From assembly GCF_024868665.1 (NCBI RefSeq), contig NC_079905.1, positions 1,169,042 through 1,233,041 on the forward strand: a DNA stretch of 64,000 bases, written 5' to 3'. Shown here one piece after another: positions 27,986 through 42,700 of the stretch (within the stretch, counting starts at the first letter, position 1; each line of letters begins with the position of its first letter). This DNA comes from Triplophysa rosa. Its lineage: Eukaryota; Chordata; Actinopteri; Cypriniformes; Nemacheilidae. The notes under the pieces are model-generated. The model was not told the DNA's origin. It saw only the letters and a list, made by a program, of their open reading frames with translations, and made no database searches. Position numbers and translations under genes: made by a program.

Positions 27986-29644
27986 AAGCAATGACTATTG
28001 ACTACTGTTTCTTGTTTGCCTCAATAAAAAATAAACAAAGAAAGAAAGAGTTTTCAATGACTTATACAAGAAATGCAAAATGCATAAATAATAAATATCA
28101 ATTGTATCATTTAAACTAACATTAAAGCAAAAGCAATGCATATATGATCTTTTATAACTAACTAACTCCAACTTTTATAAGTGAACTTTCTTAGTGAAAT
28201 GAAGTGAGCTGTGATTGTATAAGTAATAAAGAAAACGAGTCTTTTAAACTGAAAAAAGAGATTCTTTCAGCTACACTAAGCATTCACTTAACATGTGATC
28301 CAGAACCATCGAGTACTTTCCCTGCGGACACACCTGATACCTGCGACACACATTAGGTCGTTCAGTGGTTCTCTAGAACTCTTTGCCTTACACTGTATGT
28401 GTCCACTTAAGCCTATAGAGAGTGTCTTTCTGTGGAAAGGTCGTGCCATTCTCTCACGCTAAAGCTGATACCCGTTTGGAGTCCTGTGACGTCCACGGGT
28501 GCTTTAGTACCGGACCGGACCTGGCACGTTAAACCACACAGCTCTCTTTCTCTGATCTATACGCAACATTTTGTTTGTCAGACTGTCAAACTTCTCATAA
28601 TCCTTCTCATAAACACATACGTCACATACAGAGTATTGCGAAAACTCTCTGAGCTGTAGTGCAGATTTCTTTTAGTTTTATTTATGAATATGAAAACGTT
28701 TCTGCATGGAATGAACATTAATACATTTTTTGACATTTTAACTTGTCAAAACACCAAGTCACATTTTGCCGCTTCTGTTTTTAGAAATGGCATCAAATGC
28801 AACATTGGCAATGAATGCATTTCTACCATATGACAGCTTTATGTGCTAAACAGGCCAAAATCTAACTAGTAAATTAACATTTTGGTATGAAATACTGTCA
28901 TTGTGTATTACGTATCAAATCTATTCTGACAAAAGAGGATTTTTACATAAATCGCACCCGGTTGCTTTGAAGGTTCTGGAAAAGCTTTAGAGTTGGTCAC
29001 CCTATAGGAGGGAAATGTATGGACGATGTAAGCCAACGCTTCTCACACGGGTTTCCATAAATCCCCGAACAAATGAAGTCAGACCAACATACACACCAAA
29101 TCCACATTTCATTAACTTCTTAACACCTTAATCTGTTCTGTCTAATAAAAAGTTGAAATGAAAAGCTTGAAAGCGCAGCTAGTAGTCAAACATCACAGGA
29201 ATATGAAGAACAACCTGTTGCGTGTTTTGGAGGCCGCATTATTTCAGACGGGGCTTTAAGAAAGCCCTTCTGTTTAACAGCGCTTTGACTGCAGGACTCC
29301 TCTCATATCAGCTTCTGGGCTTACTGGAATCCCAAACCACACCGCACAAGCTATGAAAACAGTTCTGACGCTTTTTACACCACCGGCTGTAAGTTGCGAG
29401 GAACGTGTCAGACATGCAGAGTTCTTCGTTTGGATAATACACACTCTTCAATATGGATTTTTTGTCAGGTTGGGAAAGAGACTCTGTGCTGCACCCTTAT
29501 GGTGATGAGAGATATTACTATGGACATGTGAAAAAGCATTAGCATTCTCAGCTTGGTTGAGCTCAGACAATGAAAACAAAAAATCTAATATTTCCAACGA
29601 ATGTTAAGAAATTCCTGTCATAATGTGTAACATTCATAGAAATC

Positions 29645-29974
29645 TTAAAGGGATACTTCACACAAAAATGAAAATCCAAACAGATTTCGCCCCCCATTGA
29701 CCCATTGACCATAGTAGGAAAATTGTATCATTTTTTTTCTGTTGAACACTAAAGAAGATATTTTGAAGAATGTAGGACAGCAAACAGTTCTGGGGCACTT
29801 TTGACTACCATTGTGTTTTTTCCTACTTATGGGAGTCAATGGGGGACAAAATCTGTCTGGTTATAAGCATTCTTCCAAATATCTTTCTCTGTGTTGCAAA
29901 TGTATGCAGATTTGGAACAACTCAGAGGTTGTGAGTAAACGATGACAGAATCTTGGGGTGAAGTATCCCTTTAA
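29645..29974. mobile_element. MITE family A copy
   Basis: Ends CTTAAAGGGATACTTCACAC and GGGTGAAGTATCCCTTTAA, with internal GAAGATATTTTGAAGAATGT and CATAGTAGGAAAA. Confidence 0.8.
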
Positions 29975-31540
29975 CAAGATGCTACTGGAGCAAATGTGAA
30001 TGTGAATAATGTCTTGCTATATGGGACATGCATGGAAGATCTAGAAATAAAAACAATTGACTTTATGTTACTTCTGATTTTCCTGTGTGCGTTATATTTC
30101 GTTGGTAACACAACTGGCTTGAATGATTCAATCAGCATTTCCGAGTAGTAACAACTATAAACACGAGTCAAATTTATTTTACAGAATCGACTTGCATAAC
30201 TTCCCCGTCATGGGACATGGACTTCAATGGACGCCAGGGAGAGATGGATTTATCAGCGAACTTTAGCACAAACAGGCTTTTTCCTCCACAGGGCTGTAAG
30301 ACATTCTTCCATTTCACAAGCTGTTACCATTGACTCCCTCTCATACAGATGAGTGCATCAGGACATGACTATCTGACACTGTACACATCTACAAACAAAC
30401 ACTCTAAACCACCTACTATAACGCTTCAAAATGCTTCAATATTTCAATTTCGGTTCTTTAACAAATTCTCAATGAACTCATCCGACAACATCTGTGTTTG
30501 GGAGATGAAACATCACCACAACTTCAAAACTACATGGATTTGCAATGAAGGACATAAAGATGGACAAAAATATCACCCTCAGGGGTGAGCTTTGTGACAC
30601 GTGCTAGGAAACAACCACGCAGCAGACCCTAGCAACCACCTAACAACACCTTAGCAACCGAATAGAATCAAATCAAATGGAATAGAATAGGATAACGGCA
30701 CACAGTGAAAATGGTTGCATATATTGCTTCACGCGTAAAAAAGCAGATATAGTATAACGCAATATGCACTTTACAATATACGACATGTGATGTTAATGTA
30801 TCAGAATGATTTTAAGCCACAGAGAAATAAATACGCAGCTTGCAATTGTATTTTAAATGTTGCATCAGTACACAGCAAGTGACTTCTAGATTCTTCTCCT
30901 TTGTTTACAGAGCAACACAAACAGCAGTATTTAAAGCTTGTTGTTGGATTTAAGCTGACGAACACAGAATTTCAATGATCTCCGGCTGTGGTCCACAGAA
31001 ACGTCAAGTAAATTTAAAGCTCACACAATGGTGCACTACCGCATGCCACTTTAACTAACCTGTTTCTGAGGGAGAGCGTTTGCTTTGTGAAAGGTTAGAT
31101 CACTGAGAATACAGGACAAGCAAATAAACAGAAAAACAAGAGAGAGAGAGAGAGAGGCAAAGTGACATGACAGCTAAAATCACGACGGCTCTCCCTCCAA
31201 ACAACCTAACTGTAAACCTAACCTAAACGTAGCCCTGTTAACAAACAATGATTTTTATTATTTCAATATGAACCAAGTCAGGATTGCTTACAATGGAGTC
31301 ATGTGTGTTTTGTGGGATCCTGTGAAAGCGTTTAACAGGTCAAGGGGTCGTCTGCTTAAACATACTGAACTCACATTCATATTGGATTATCGGTCACGAG
31401 ATGGAAAGGAGAAAGAGGCGAGAACATATGACGTGTTGGTCAACATTAAAAATAAAAGCACACGGATCGGTGAATGGGCCGATACAACAGAACACAAGTC
31501 TCTTTTGAAGAAATGAACTCAGCCTTTAGATACACTGTTT

Positions 31541-31857
31541 CCGTAAACTGGAAAAACAGAAATATAACATAAAATAATTGTTTTTTTCTGTAAAATTATA
31601 GCATACAAGGATATATATTAAATAGTTTTCCCCATTTTTCTTGTAAAAACTGACATTTTCTGGCAGCTGGCTACAGCTGTACGATTACACTTTCCCTGTT
31701 TTTCCTGTAAATTTGCGGTCTTTTTCTGTCATTTTACGGTTTTTGACCATAAATCTGTAAAAAAAAAAACAGTACAATTTTGTTCTTTGACATTTTACGT
31801 GGAAAATCTGTAAAAAAAGATAGAAAAATTCTGTAAAATTACAGTTTTTTACAGTGT
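31541..31857. mobile_element. MITE rich in CTGTAAAA units with TACACTGT ends
   Basis: The left boundary carries TACACTGTTTCCGTAAACTG and the right boundary TTACAGTTTTTTACAGTGTA. The interior has many TTTTCTGTAAA and TTTTACGG words. The TACACTG/CAGTGTA termini resemble the element at 63157-63526. Confidence 0.6.
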
Positions 31858-31969
31858 ACATGAAATATTGTGCTTGTCGTTGTCAACACGGTATGAACTC
31901 AAAGCCAAACTCAAATTTCAAATATCTATTTGTATTTCAGATCTGAACCATTGCAAGAATCATTTGCCC

Positions 31970-32600
31970 ACAGGTGTAAGAAACCTGTAATGTGAGCAGT
32001 TAAAAAGCCAAGTTTCCCCGTTTAGCAAGTACCGACGTCACACCTACATCATTGCAGGCTGTCAAAAACCCCACCGAATGGCCACGACACTCTCACACTT
32101 TAAAGAAAACTCTAGACGCAGCTAATCTCCAAACAGAGCCTAATGGCAGCAGGGAACTCCCCAAAATCACCGGCCATCAGAAGCCCTTTAGAAAGGCCGC
32201 CGGACCCTATAGAGATCTGATGAGACATTTAGCGCAGGACTCATTTCCTCAACAAAAGCTCATTTACATCCCACACTAAAACACTGACTTGTTTTCCTGA
32301 TCGTTTGCATATAAAAACATACCCAACACCGCTTTGATGAACGACTCCAGCGGTGTGTTAAATGTGAATAGGGGTTTGCAATGATTAACCTTTACCGGGA
32401 AGATGCGCTTTAGTGCTGGACAACGATGTTTTTAAGCCCAATAAATTTCTCAATGGAGCTACAAAGAGGCTTTGTTTGTCGTACGGCTACTCTCAGCAGA
32501 GAAACAGAAGCTTTGAAAGAGTGTGTGATGATGGAAGGCTTGCTCGAGGGTTCTTCTGTTTGCAAATGCAACATTAGGATTGTTATCAGACAATTATTCA
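31970..32600. promoter_or_regulatory. Repeat-poor block upstream of stm (candidate regulatory DNA)
   Basis: About 630 bp without transposon signatures, 1-1.6 kb upstream of the stm TATA box, comparable in position to 21850-23260 before gene A. The function is inferred only; the open frame 32052-32279 is not convincing as coding. Confidence 0.25.
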
Positions 32601-33641
32601 ACTACGCTTAAAGAAATGATAAATCAAAACAAATACAGAGGCAAATAAGCAAACTATAAAAACCTAGTAAGCAAAAACATGTACGTGTCACGTGACTGTA
32701 ATCTGCACTGCTTATAAATTAACATCATAATGGTTCTTGCATGGAACTACTCAGATATGAATCCGAACACCCTAGCAACCGCACGGAACTGCCCTGGCAA
32801 CCATCAGTAACACCTTAGAATTCTGGTGATGCAATATCCTTTACATTATTATCAGAACATTTGAAAAACTATACCTTTTACTTAATTCATTACTTGATTG
32901 TTCAAACAATAATTTACATTTATTTATTTATTTAGCAGACGATTTCATCCAAAGCTAGTAACAAATACGAGAGCATTTAACATCTCGGCTAAATACCGAT
33001 TAAGATTCTCAGGCTTAATACATTTTCACTGAATGGCTTTCATATCGATTTTTATTTAATTAAAGTTGACGTTGACAATGATTTTCCAGAACACCAACGT
33101 TGAAAGAAGCACATACGTGTATTTATTCTTAATTCCCAATAACAAATGTATTAAAACACAAACGACGCATGAACGTAATAATGTTTTGTGTGTGTATGTG
33201 GTGTTGACGTCTTGTTTGTGCCACACCAAGCAAATTAGACATTTAATGGGTCGTGTTCCTTCGAAAAAATTCAATTTGATCAACAATGTTAAACAATGTA
33301 TGTCCCATGATCAATGTTTACCCTGCAGAACAGATCAGTCTGTCCTGGACACCTTCAATATAAAGAAATAAACAAAACCTTGAACATTTTCTGCCCAGAA
33401 AGTCTTTGTTTCCTTTCTAAGAACATTCCACGGAATGACGGAAAACAGCATCAGAGTCAGGAGAAGCAGCAGGACAGCAGTTGAGACAGAAACACCAGCA
33501 GCAGCATATTTACAAAAGCTAAGGAAACACAAACAATAGCGGGACGGCCTGATTTCTTAACCCTGTTTTAATGAGAGGAGCTCTCATGTAACGCCTTTGG
33601 TCTTTAGCTCAACCCCCTCAGAGGCCACGAACCACTGAGGG

Positions 33642-33649
33642 TATAAAAG
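33642..33649 (+). promoter_or_regulatory. TATA box of stm
   Basis: TATAAAAG, 85 bases before the ATG, in a context (GAGGGTATAAAAG) similar to gene A. Confidence 0.8.
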
Positions 33650-33726
33650 AGCCCAGATCGGCTTTATTCAGGCTTTAAACCTGCATTACTTCAGCGAATC
33701 CTATTCTGCATTTCACTGGCTTTGCG

Positions 33727-36700
33727 ATGCTGTTCCGGTGAGTACATCACGACTCATGGACTCACATTAACCTGTTTTTTGCCAGAACCTCGTTGCAATG
33801 TAACGTTATCGTTATGTCACATGAATTAATTGTTACAGAAGATGAGAAAAATGCAAACGTTACACATTACAATTAACATGTATTTATTGAATCTAGTTTA
33901 CTTTGGGAGTTGATTCATTTTTTTAGTTGCACAAAATCTGGATCTAAACGAAAACCAGAGGATATTAACAAAAAAGCCAGGACTTTAAATCACAACATTT
34001 AGAAATGCTTCAATGAGAAATACGTTGCGAAATTTGTACTGTGGTGGTTTTTTGATATGGTCACAATTTGCAAGACATCAGGCTCGGTGTAAAACAACAC
34101 ACGAATGCTTCGGGAAAGAAGCTGAAAATGGAAAGAAATTGAGACTGTTCCTAAATGATGCCAAATGAAACACTTTCCATCTCTCTAAAAATACAACATA
34201 AATATGTGTGAACTTTCGATACTATTTATTTTCTAATCTTTTATTTTCTTTGGCCACTTCTGTAGGACGCTGGTTGTTCCGTTGGTCTTCGCATTAGTGG
34301 CCGTCTCTCTTTCTGCGCCCATAAACGGTAAGAAAACGTCCTTTGTACGTCACGTTACACTTGCCAGTGTATGGACTGCATCTGCATACATACAGTTTCA
34401 GATTAACCCTTAATCTCTAAATGACTGTGATCAATAACAGATCTTGTCTTTTGGTAACATGAAGCATTTGCTGCCTCTCTGTAGAGAGCCTGTAACCAGA
34501 GCTCTCAGACGACACAATCGAGTTCTGTTCACCTGAAACACACCGGGCCTCTATAGGAGACTCGCTCTTATAGCTCAATGCATTAACACCACTAACCTCT
34601 GTCCTTTCTCCGGACGGTTTTCATGCAGATGGAACAGACAATGACGGTAAGAAGGTTTGGTGCTTTTTTTTGCACGCGTTTACTGTTTAATTGTGATACA
34701 AATAATCATGTCTACGTACATGATCGTGCAATAACGCACAAGCAATAAAAGAACAAATGCAGTGTTTTACTATACGTGTTCTCACTAATGAAATCTCGTT
34801 AATTGATCAATAGTTTCTCCTAAACAGCAATGACACAAATTTAAGAATGATCTTGTTGTCAATGTTTCTCTTGAGGAAAAGGAAGAAAACAGCCCAGTAA
34901 TCTCTTAGTTTGAGGGGAGACACCAAAACCTGTAACCAAATCAAGATGTTTCTCATTAATCTGTGATACCATCAAATTAGTTTAGTTATGCTATCCACAT
35001 TCTCTTTATAACTCTTTAGTGTGTAAGTCAGAAATTTGTGACTACTTTTATCTAAAAAAAAAATGATAAGACAAAACTCTATTTAGGCAAGGCAAGGCAC
35101 ATTTCTTACACAATGGCAATTCAAAGTGCTTTACATAAAATGATTGACAAAGAGAAAGACATATCTTTAAAACGCAAATGATTTAAGATCACAAACACAA
35201 CTTTAGATTTTAAGAAACATTTATTCATTTAAAATTAAGTTCATTTGAGTGCAGATCTGATGTTATATGATTATGTGCAGTTAATTTGTCTAATTTCTGT
35301 ATTTTAATCTTATTTCCCTGTTATAATCTCAGAGGCTGCAGCACTCAGCGGTATGTCATATTCAATCTGATATGATCTATAGAGCTCAACAGTACAGTTC
35401 TGGAGGGGTCAATTATTTTTAACAACAACTTAAACCATGTCATTTCAATTGAAGAATTATTTAAAAAAATATTAATAAATGGTGAAAATACCTCTAGAAT
35501 AAAGATGTTTTTAAAATTGGGCAGACACTGTTCACTGATGATTCTCAAGCCGGCTTTCTGTCTTTTCAGCAAAGACAAACGGAGATCCTCCCACTTCAAG
35601 TCCTGTGAATGGAGACTCAGGTTAGCTTGACTATGTAACGACTCTCTGTAAAACAAAAGAAAAATATAATTTTTTCAGGCCTATAGATAATACCTTTGTT
35701 TCAATATTTTATAGAAAGCACATAACACATACAAAGACAGATGCCACCAAGATGTTCAAATGAATTATATAAAACAAATCTTCTTTCAGCAGGACCTACA
35801 GATGGGACTGATTCATCAGAGAATAAACAAGGTAACAAAAGAGGGTTGAGAGTTCTTAAAGTCAATCAGACAAGGAGAAAGAAAGCTCTTCATGTCAGTT
35901 CAACAAACTCTTTAAGTGCTGCGCTCCCCCACATCATCGCTCCGTCCTCCACATTCACCAGTTCACCTCTTTCATTTCAGGGCCCAGTGACACTACAGAT
36001 AAACCAGGTCAGTTTCTAGTATCAGAAATTACGTCTACAAAAGAAATAGAGAATTTACGACCGCACCACAAAAGTACAAACAGACCATTTGCTCTTGAAG
36101 GGATACTCCACCCAAAACTGAAAATTCGGTCATCATTTACTCACCCTCATGAAATTTCATTCCTGTATAAATTACTTTGTTCTGATAAACACAGAGAAAG
36201 ATATTTGGAAGAATGTAAGTAATTTTCAGTTCCGGGACATCATTGACTACTATAGTAGGAACAATTCAATGGTAGTCAAAGGTGCTCCAGAACTGTTTAA
36301 ATAGGTAAAATATCTCATTATGTGTTCAACAGAACCAAAAAATACACATTTATTTTCCTACTATGGTAGTGGATGATGTTCCAGAACTGAAAATTGCGAG
36401 CATTCTTCCAAATATATTTCTCTGTGTTCATCGGAACAAATCATTTTTACAGGTTGGAAACAACCCGAGGGTGAGTAAACGATGACCGAATTTTCATTTT
36501 GGGGTGAACTGTCCCTTTAATGGTCAACGGTACAAAAATAGAGTCAACTTTGAAAGAAAGAGTAATCAATCTTTGCTAAAAACAAGTTTTGAGCATACAG
36601 AAAATAAACATGTACTATATAACACAGTGACAGGTGAGACATAGAACCCGCAATGTGTCGTCATGGAAAATAGAGAATATAAACTTAACTGTACACAAAT

Positions 36701-39700
36701 ATCTGACCTCTTTATACTGCAACTAAATCAATGATTTAACACAACCGTATCATAACACAATATATGCTCTTTCTTTAAACAAAATACCGAGAGTGAACAC
36801 CAATTCAGCTATGAATATACAAATCATGTCACGTGTCAAATTGTCTTTTAACTTTCCATTTGATTTCTTTTTGAAGAAGTCGATGGTGCTCCCGATACAT
36901 CATCGGACACAAACAGTAAGACTCATAAAGCTCTTCAAACTCCTTGTTGAAATATATTGTGGAGACATATAAGCACTGCCCAAAGTATAACCAGTCTGAT
37001 TCATTTCAGATGACACAAGCATGGATGAAACCACCGGCAGCCCAGATTCCACAGGTATGATCAACATGCACCAAAAAACGCACAAGCACCTTACAGTAGC
37101 ATGCTATGCTATACAAATCAAGTCATCAAACAGTCATCACGTGATCACCAATGATGACATCATAACAGTACGTTTGCAAAAATGATGTAATCAGTAATCC
37201 ACAAACGAATCCTTATGGCATTGAACGAAGGCTTCCTATTCAGATATTGAAATGTCACTCAAATCTCACAAGAGTCAAGTTAATCTTATAGATGTCTGAT
37301 ATCTGTAAACGACCCAAACTATTTGTTACTCCCATCTCTTGACTTAAATTTCTTTAGAAATGTCTAAATCAGACACAACGGATACAGAAAAAGAGACAGA
37401 TGGAGAAACAGCTACTGACACTAATACAGACGCATCAGAGTTAAAGACAGATGAGTCGGGTGAGTAAATAATGCTGTGCAATGCTATTAAGATTCAATTT
37501 GTTGAAAAGAATCTGACTAAATGACTTGTCATCTACCACAGATGAAAACACAGCAAAACCATCAACGGAAGAGAAGACAGGTAAGGACTGTACAAGAAAC
37601 AACATGAGGACAGTAAAAGAGACACATTGATGAGAGGTTTTCATGAATGTGTAAATGAATGTTTCAGATGCTAAACATGTGGATACAGAGATCGCAGACT
37701 CTACGGAAAAGCAATCCACAGGTAAAATATCATCTCTTGAAAAATGTTCCTGTCTGCCAGGAATTGCCAGCGTGCATGAACAAATGTAAACCGCCATCAT
37801 TTATTCAAGACAAACGGCACCAATTTGACCCAATTTAACAACCATAAAAGTGGTCCAGATGGTGATTGTAGATTATATTGCACATCAGTCATGAATATGG
37901 TTACCGTTGCACAATTTATGCTGCTCTCTTCCCTATTTACACGCTATTTAAAGTTCTCCTTTTGTGGTGCAAGGAAATAAAGAGTGTGTCACACATAGTA
38001 ATGAGCTACTGGATTAAAGACAGCTGTAATGAATATACTGCTATTGCTAAACATTGCTGTCTGCTTTACAGACACGGATGAAGTGGTGGATAATGACACA
38101 GGTACGTTTCCTCACGCTTACCTTTCGTAATCTGAAAATGACCAACGTCCTTGCTGGATCCTTAACAACATTCCTTAAGAAATCAGATTGTAGGGTTAGT
38201 TTTAAGCCTTTAACCACATTGAACAACAAACCATGACTTCCCACTAACGCTGACAGGATTGTGATAGTTTGGGAGGGATTTTGAAACAAAACCCGGAAAA
38301 CATTCAGCAAAAATTCTTTTCTGTAGCTCAACTGGTAGAGCAATAGCAGCAGTGCAAAAATTGTGGGTTGGATTCCCAGGAACACATACTGATGAAATGA
38401 AATAAACTGTAAAGAAACGTTGCATTTAAATGTCTGTCGAATGCATTCGTGTAATGTAAAACTCTGCATACTGTGTGCTTCCAGACAAGGACTCGGCAAG
38501 AGTCGAAAAGAAAGACACAGAAACACCTGATGACACAAGCAACAGTTCTCCAGGTATATTTCACGTCCTCTGCTGCGAATAGTTCACTTTGAACAACACA
38601 AAAACGAAAAAATATACAAAGATTATCATGATGCACTGAATGCCATTGTTCTTTGGACTAAAAAAAGACACTGTTGTGTATTTGAAGAGAAAACAGAAGA
38701 TTCACCTGACAAGGACTCTTCAGAAAAAGATGAGCCCCAGGAATCTGATGGTGAGCTTACAACAATGATAAGAGATCATTTTTATATCCCCCAATAACAC
38801 ATGTGCAATGAGTTCACGTACACAACAGTACCACACCAACAAAGAATGTAGTATACTTCAGTATTTACCGCTGTAAACTGTAGTAAAATTATTAAATACA
38901 GTACCAATATTGAACTCTTTGCTTAAGTTAATACCATAGAATGCAGTACATTAAAAAGTGTAATAATTACTGTAACATACCACGGTATAAACCCGTATAG
39001 TAGTTGTTTACTAAAGTATAAAATTATGTATACCACAGTACCTCGTGGGGGCACGGCAGGTGCACACTCAATTCTTACTCAAAGTCAGTGAGGACATAAC
39101 ATTAGTGGAAAGTAATGTTAGAAATGTTTTATATATATCCTAATCGATATCATTGAATTACTTGTCTCTGCCACAACTTTGTAAATAAAAAAGCGCGAGG
39201 AGAGCGGAAAGCCAAGTCAGTCAGTCCGTCAGCTGTCGCTTGGGGCCGCTGTTTTGCTAAAGTTGGACTAATATGTATAGTTCACAATGTACTGTAAGAC
39301 GGATTTCACTATTTGGCTTATTCGACTAAGCAACTATGGTCGTAAATGCAACGCGTGCGTTCCTACGTTGCGCTTTTTCAAACGCACTAATGTTGGGGGA
39401 GGGCGTGAGCGTGCAGGGCGGTGTTTGGGGGCTGGGAATCGATTCCAAAAAGAATCGATTCCTCGATTCCAAGGCGTTGAGAATCGAGATTCTTTAAGAG
39501 CCTTCATAAGTACAAGCCCCGCTATGGAGTTTAAATGGGCCCAAAACTCACGCGCATGGAATCCGCGCACGCACGCGCGATGCAAACGTGCATAATGATA
39601 ACCACGCGCGGAAAGCTGCTCCGCGAGGGCGCATTTAAACTCCGCGAGCGAGCAGAACAGTATCCGCAAGCGGAAAAGAATCCTCGCGCGGGCGCATTTC

Positions 39701-42700
39701 TGCTCCACGAGCAAAAACTCAGTCCGCGAGCAGAGGCTTTGACGAGCGCGCGCGCGATTCTCTCTATGCTCTCGCAACTGCTCAACACTTGCTCGCTCGT
39801 TGAGTTGACTTCTGAGACTTTGGAGGCCGGACAATGCATGTTAAAAGTTACCAATCAAATGAGCGGAGACATGCATTTGATTGGTAACTTTTAACATGCA
39901 CTCACCTACATGCAGTCACCTACAGATTACATGTCTTACTACCGAATGATTAGTGTATTACCTTGCCTTAGCTATGTGTTAGTATTTTAACGAGTGACAT
40001 TTTGATTTCTTACATCTGTCAACAAAAATTATGCTATATAATATAGCAGTTAAACTTACATGTCATGTATGACCTATTTAAAACATACTATAATAATATA
40101 ATTAAATGTCTCCTGTAGTCATTAAATTTGAGTTCTAAATTCAGATCTAATATCTGTTTACTGGCATAGCCCGTTTTAATATTTTCAAAACAAATAAAGC
40201 AAAACAAATAAATTATTTAAATTAAATTTTAGAGAGTACATCATATTGTAATTTATAATAACTTGTGCTTTGAGTTATACTGTTGTAGCCATTTATTAAT
40301 TCTCATTTTATAACAATTTCATGAAAATGATTAACAATACAAAAGCAATTATGAATACACATACCAAACTATTTATTTCTAACTTCCTGTCAAGATGCCA
40401 AATATGTAGATCCAAAGCCAAGGGCATACATAACACTGTAACCCAAGTTTAAAAATGGAAAAAATTATCGTGTTATGCCAAATTAAGACGTCTGTACAAC
40501 GGGTAAGATACATGTCGGAGCCTGTAGGTGAGTGCATGTTAAAAGTGACCAATCAAAGGATCGGAGAAGTCTGCCATTGTCCCGCCTCCAAAGTCTCAGA
40601 AGTCAACTCAACGAGCGAGCAAGTGTTGAGCAGTTGCGAGAGCATAGAGAGATTCGCGCGCGCGCTCGTCAAAGCCTCTGCTCGCGGACTGAGTTTTTGC
40701 TAGCAGAAATGCGCCCGCGCGAGGATTCTTTTCCACTTGCGGATACTGTTCTGCTCGCTCGCAGAGTTTAAATGCGCCCTCGCGGAGCAGATTTCCGCGC
40801 GTGGTTATCATTATGCGCGTTTGCCTCGCGCGCGCGTGGATTCCATGCGCGTGAGTTTTGGGTCTATTTAAACTCCATACTCCGCCCCTTAGCCCCTTAA
40901 AAATATTCTGCGTCCATAAAAGCAACAGCTTTGTTTGCACACACAATGCAAATATAATTACATGTTTCCACACATTTAACAAATCATATAAGTACGTTTT
41001 CTTTTCAGACGGACTGTAAATGGACCGTCTTCTCTACCGATGAGCTCAGTATGTGCGTGAAGAGAATGACATGTATATAAAGCACAGTCTCAAAACATAT
41101 TTACTTAGACGTCTGTTTAAAGCTGTTAAAGCTGGACAGAACTTTTTCAACACCTGTCTGCACTACTTGCATTTAACAGTAATACTAATATGCACAGTAT
41201 TCTTACATATTTTTAATACAATTTACTGATTACCGATCTGTCTACTCTATCTATATTCCTCAAGTATTTTTGCGTACACTGCGGAATAACTTTAAAAATA
41301 GTCATTTGACCTGTGCTTTATTTTTGAAAACAGCTAGTTTATTTATTTTATTAATGACATTATTAATGATACATTGGAATTGCAGGACAAGATCAACATA
41401 TTTGTTATGGAAATAAACAATTAATAAACGTATAAAGTGACAGCTTAGAAAATTGTATTACATTAAAATGTGTACGTTTTCTTAAATAATAAATAAAAAT
41501 CCGTAGTAAAACAGGGAATTGAGCAGGAATCGAAAACAGCAGCTAGGAATCGATTCCCGGAATCGATTCTTTCGATTCCCCAACCAGGAATCAGAATCGG
41601 AATTAGTGACGGGAAGTCCGGCCCCTTTCTGCGAACCGGGTATTTCGGACAGTTCGTTTCAATGAACCGGTTCAAAAGACCGGTTCACCAATTCTTTTAC
41701 GCCCTGACGTAACGCGTCAAGTCGTTCATCCGGGCCGGCTGGGATGAAAATACTACACGGACCCTCAGGCTCAGCACAAAATATATAAATCATTAATCAT
41801 AACTTGTGTCAGTTAACAAATCATCATCATGATCTGACACGTTTCTTACATATACGTTTTGCAACTAAAGCACCCAAGGCACAGTAATGTGCAACAAACT
41901 ATGATATTTTAAGTCTTAAAGACATAAAGTACATAATTAATCTTCATCAGCGTTTTACAGAAACTATATGATCCATGCACAATTCAATACGATTTATTTG
42001 TTATTATATCTCAACTCAACTCAACTTTATTTATATAGCGCTTTTACAATTTTCATTGTTACAAAGCAGCTGTACATGAGACACATTGACTACAAGCAAA
42101 ACAATCAAAGTTGTACCTGCAAAAACAAGAAAAGGTTGAAAACACAGAAGACAGACATACCCACACACAAAACACTCCACACACACAACACGCACACACA
42201 CCAACACACACAGACACAGAGACACACGTACGTACACAGACAAGTACGCACACACACACACGCTCAGTGAGAGCACACATTTAGGATAAAGGAGAGAGAA
42301 GCACAGGTCAAATATAACAGATAATAAATTCCTATATGCAATATTAATTAAGTAAAACTTTAAGATTCTAAAGCAGCCCCCCCGGTCAGGCAGATAGTGC
42401 AAAAACAGTATGCAAATGGTGGCGAGGAACCCAAAACTCTAATCGAGAAAAAAAACCTCAGGAGAACCCAGGCCCAACCAGGGGATTCCAGTTCCCCTCT
42501 GGCAAAAGCTGCTGCCTCTGCACAAGCTCCAGAGAGCTTGCACAACAAGGCTAAATAAAATAAATAAACTTAATAATAAAATAAATTATAGTTTAAGATT
42601 ATCATTAATAATCTAATAGCATTTGAAGTTTTGTGGAGAAGACATGTCAAGAGACCGCGTCCTTCTTTATCCAGCTCTATCATCTCAGCTCTTGTCAGGT

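Larger units (their letters stand above)
27986..31970. other. Intergenic region between gene A and stm, left part
   Basis: No exon could be supported. It contains a family A MITE (29645-29974), a poly-GA tract near 31138-31155 and a palindromic element (31541-31857). Open frames at 30349-30588 and 31268-31516 have no coding signature beyond being open. Confidence 0.45.

Noticed and set aside
38336..38400. tRNA gene
   Set aside because: A- and B-box-like sequences are present, but no cloverleaf forms and a SINE tail follows.
39334..40982. Several Arg/Ala-rich open frames
   Set aside because: They fall in the CpG-rich inverted arms of a transposon, where stop codons are rare by composition.
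42031..42402. Cys/Val-rich minus frame
   Set aside because: Produced by a CA microsatellite in a dispersed repeat.
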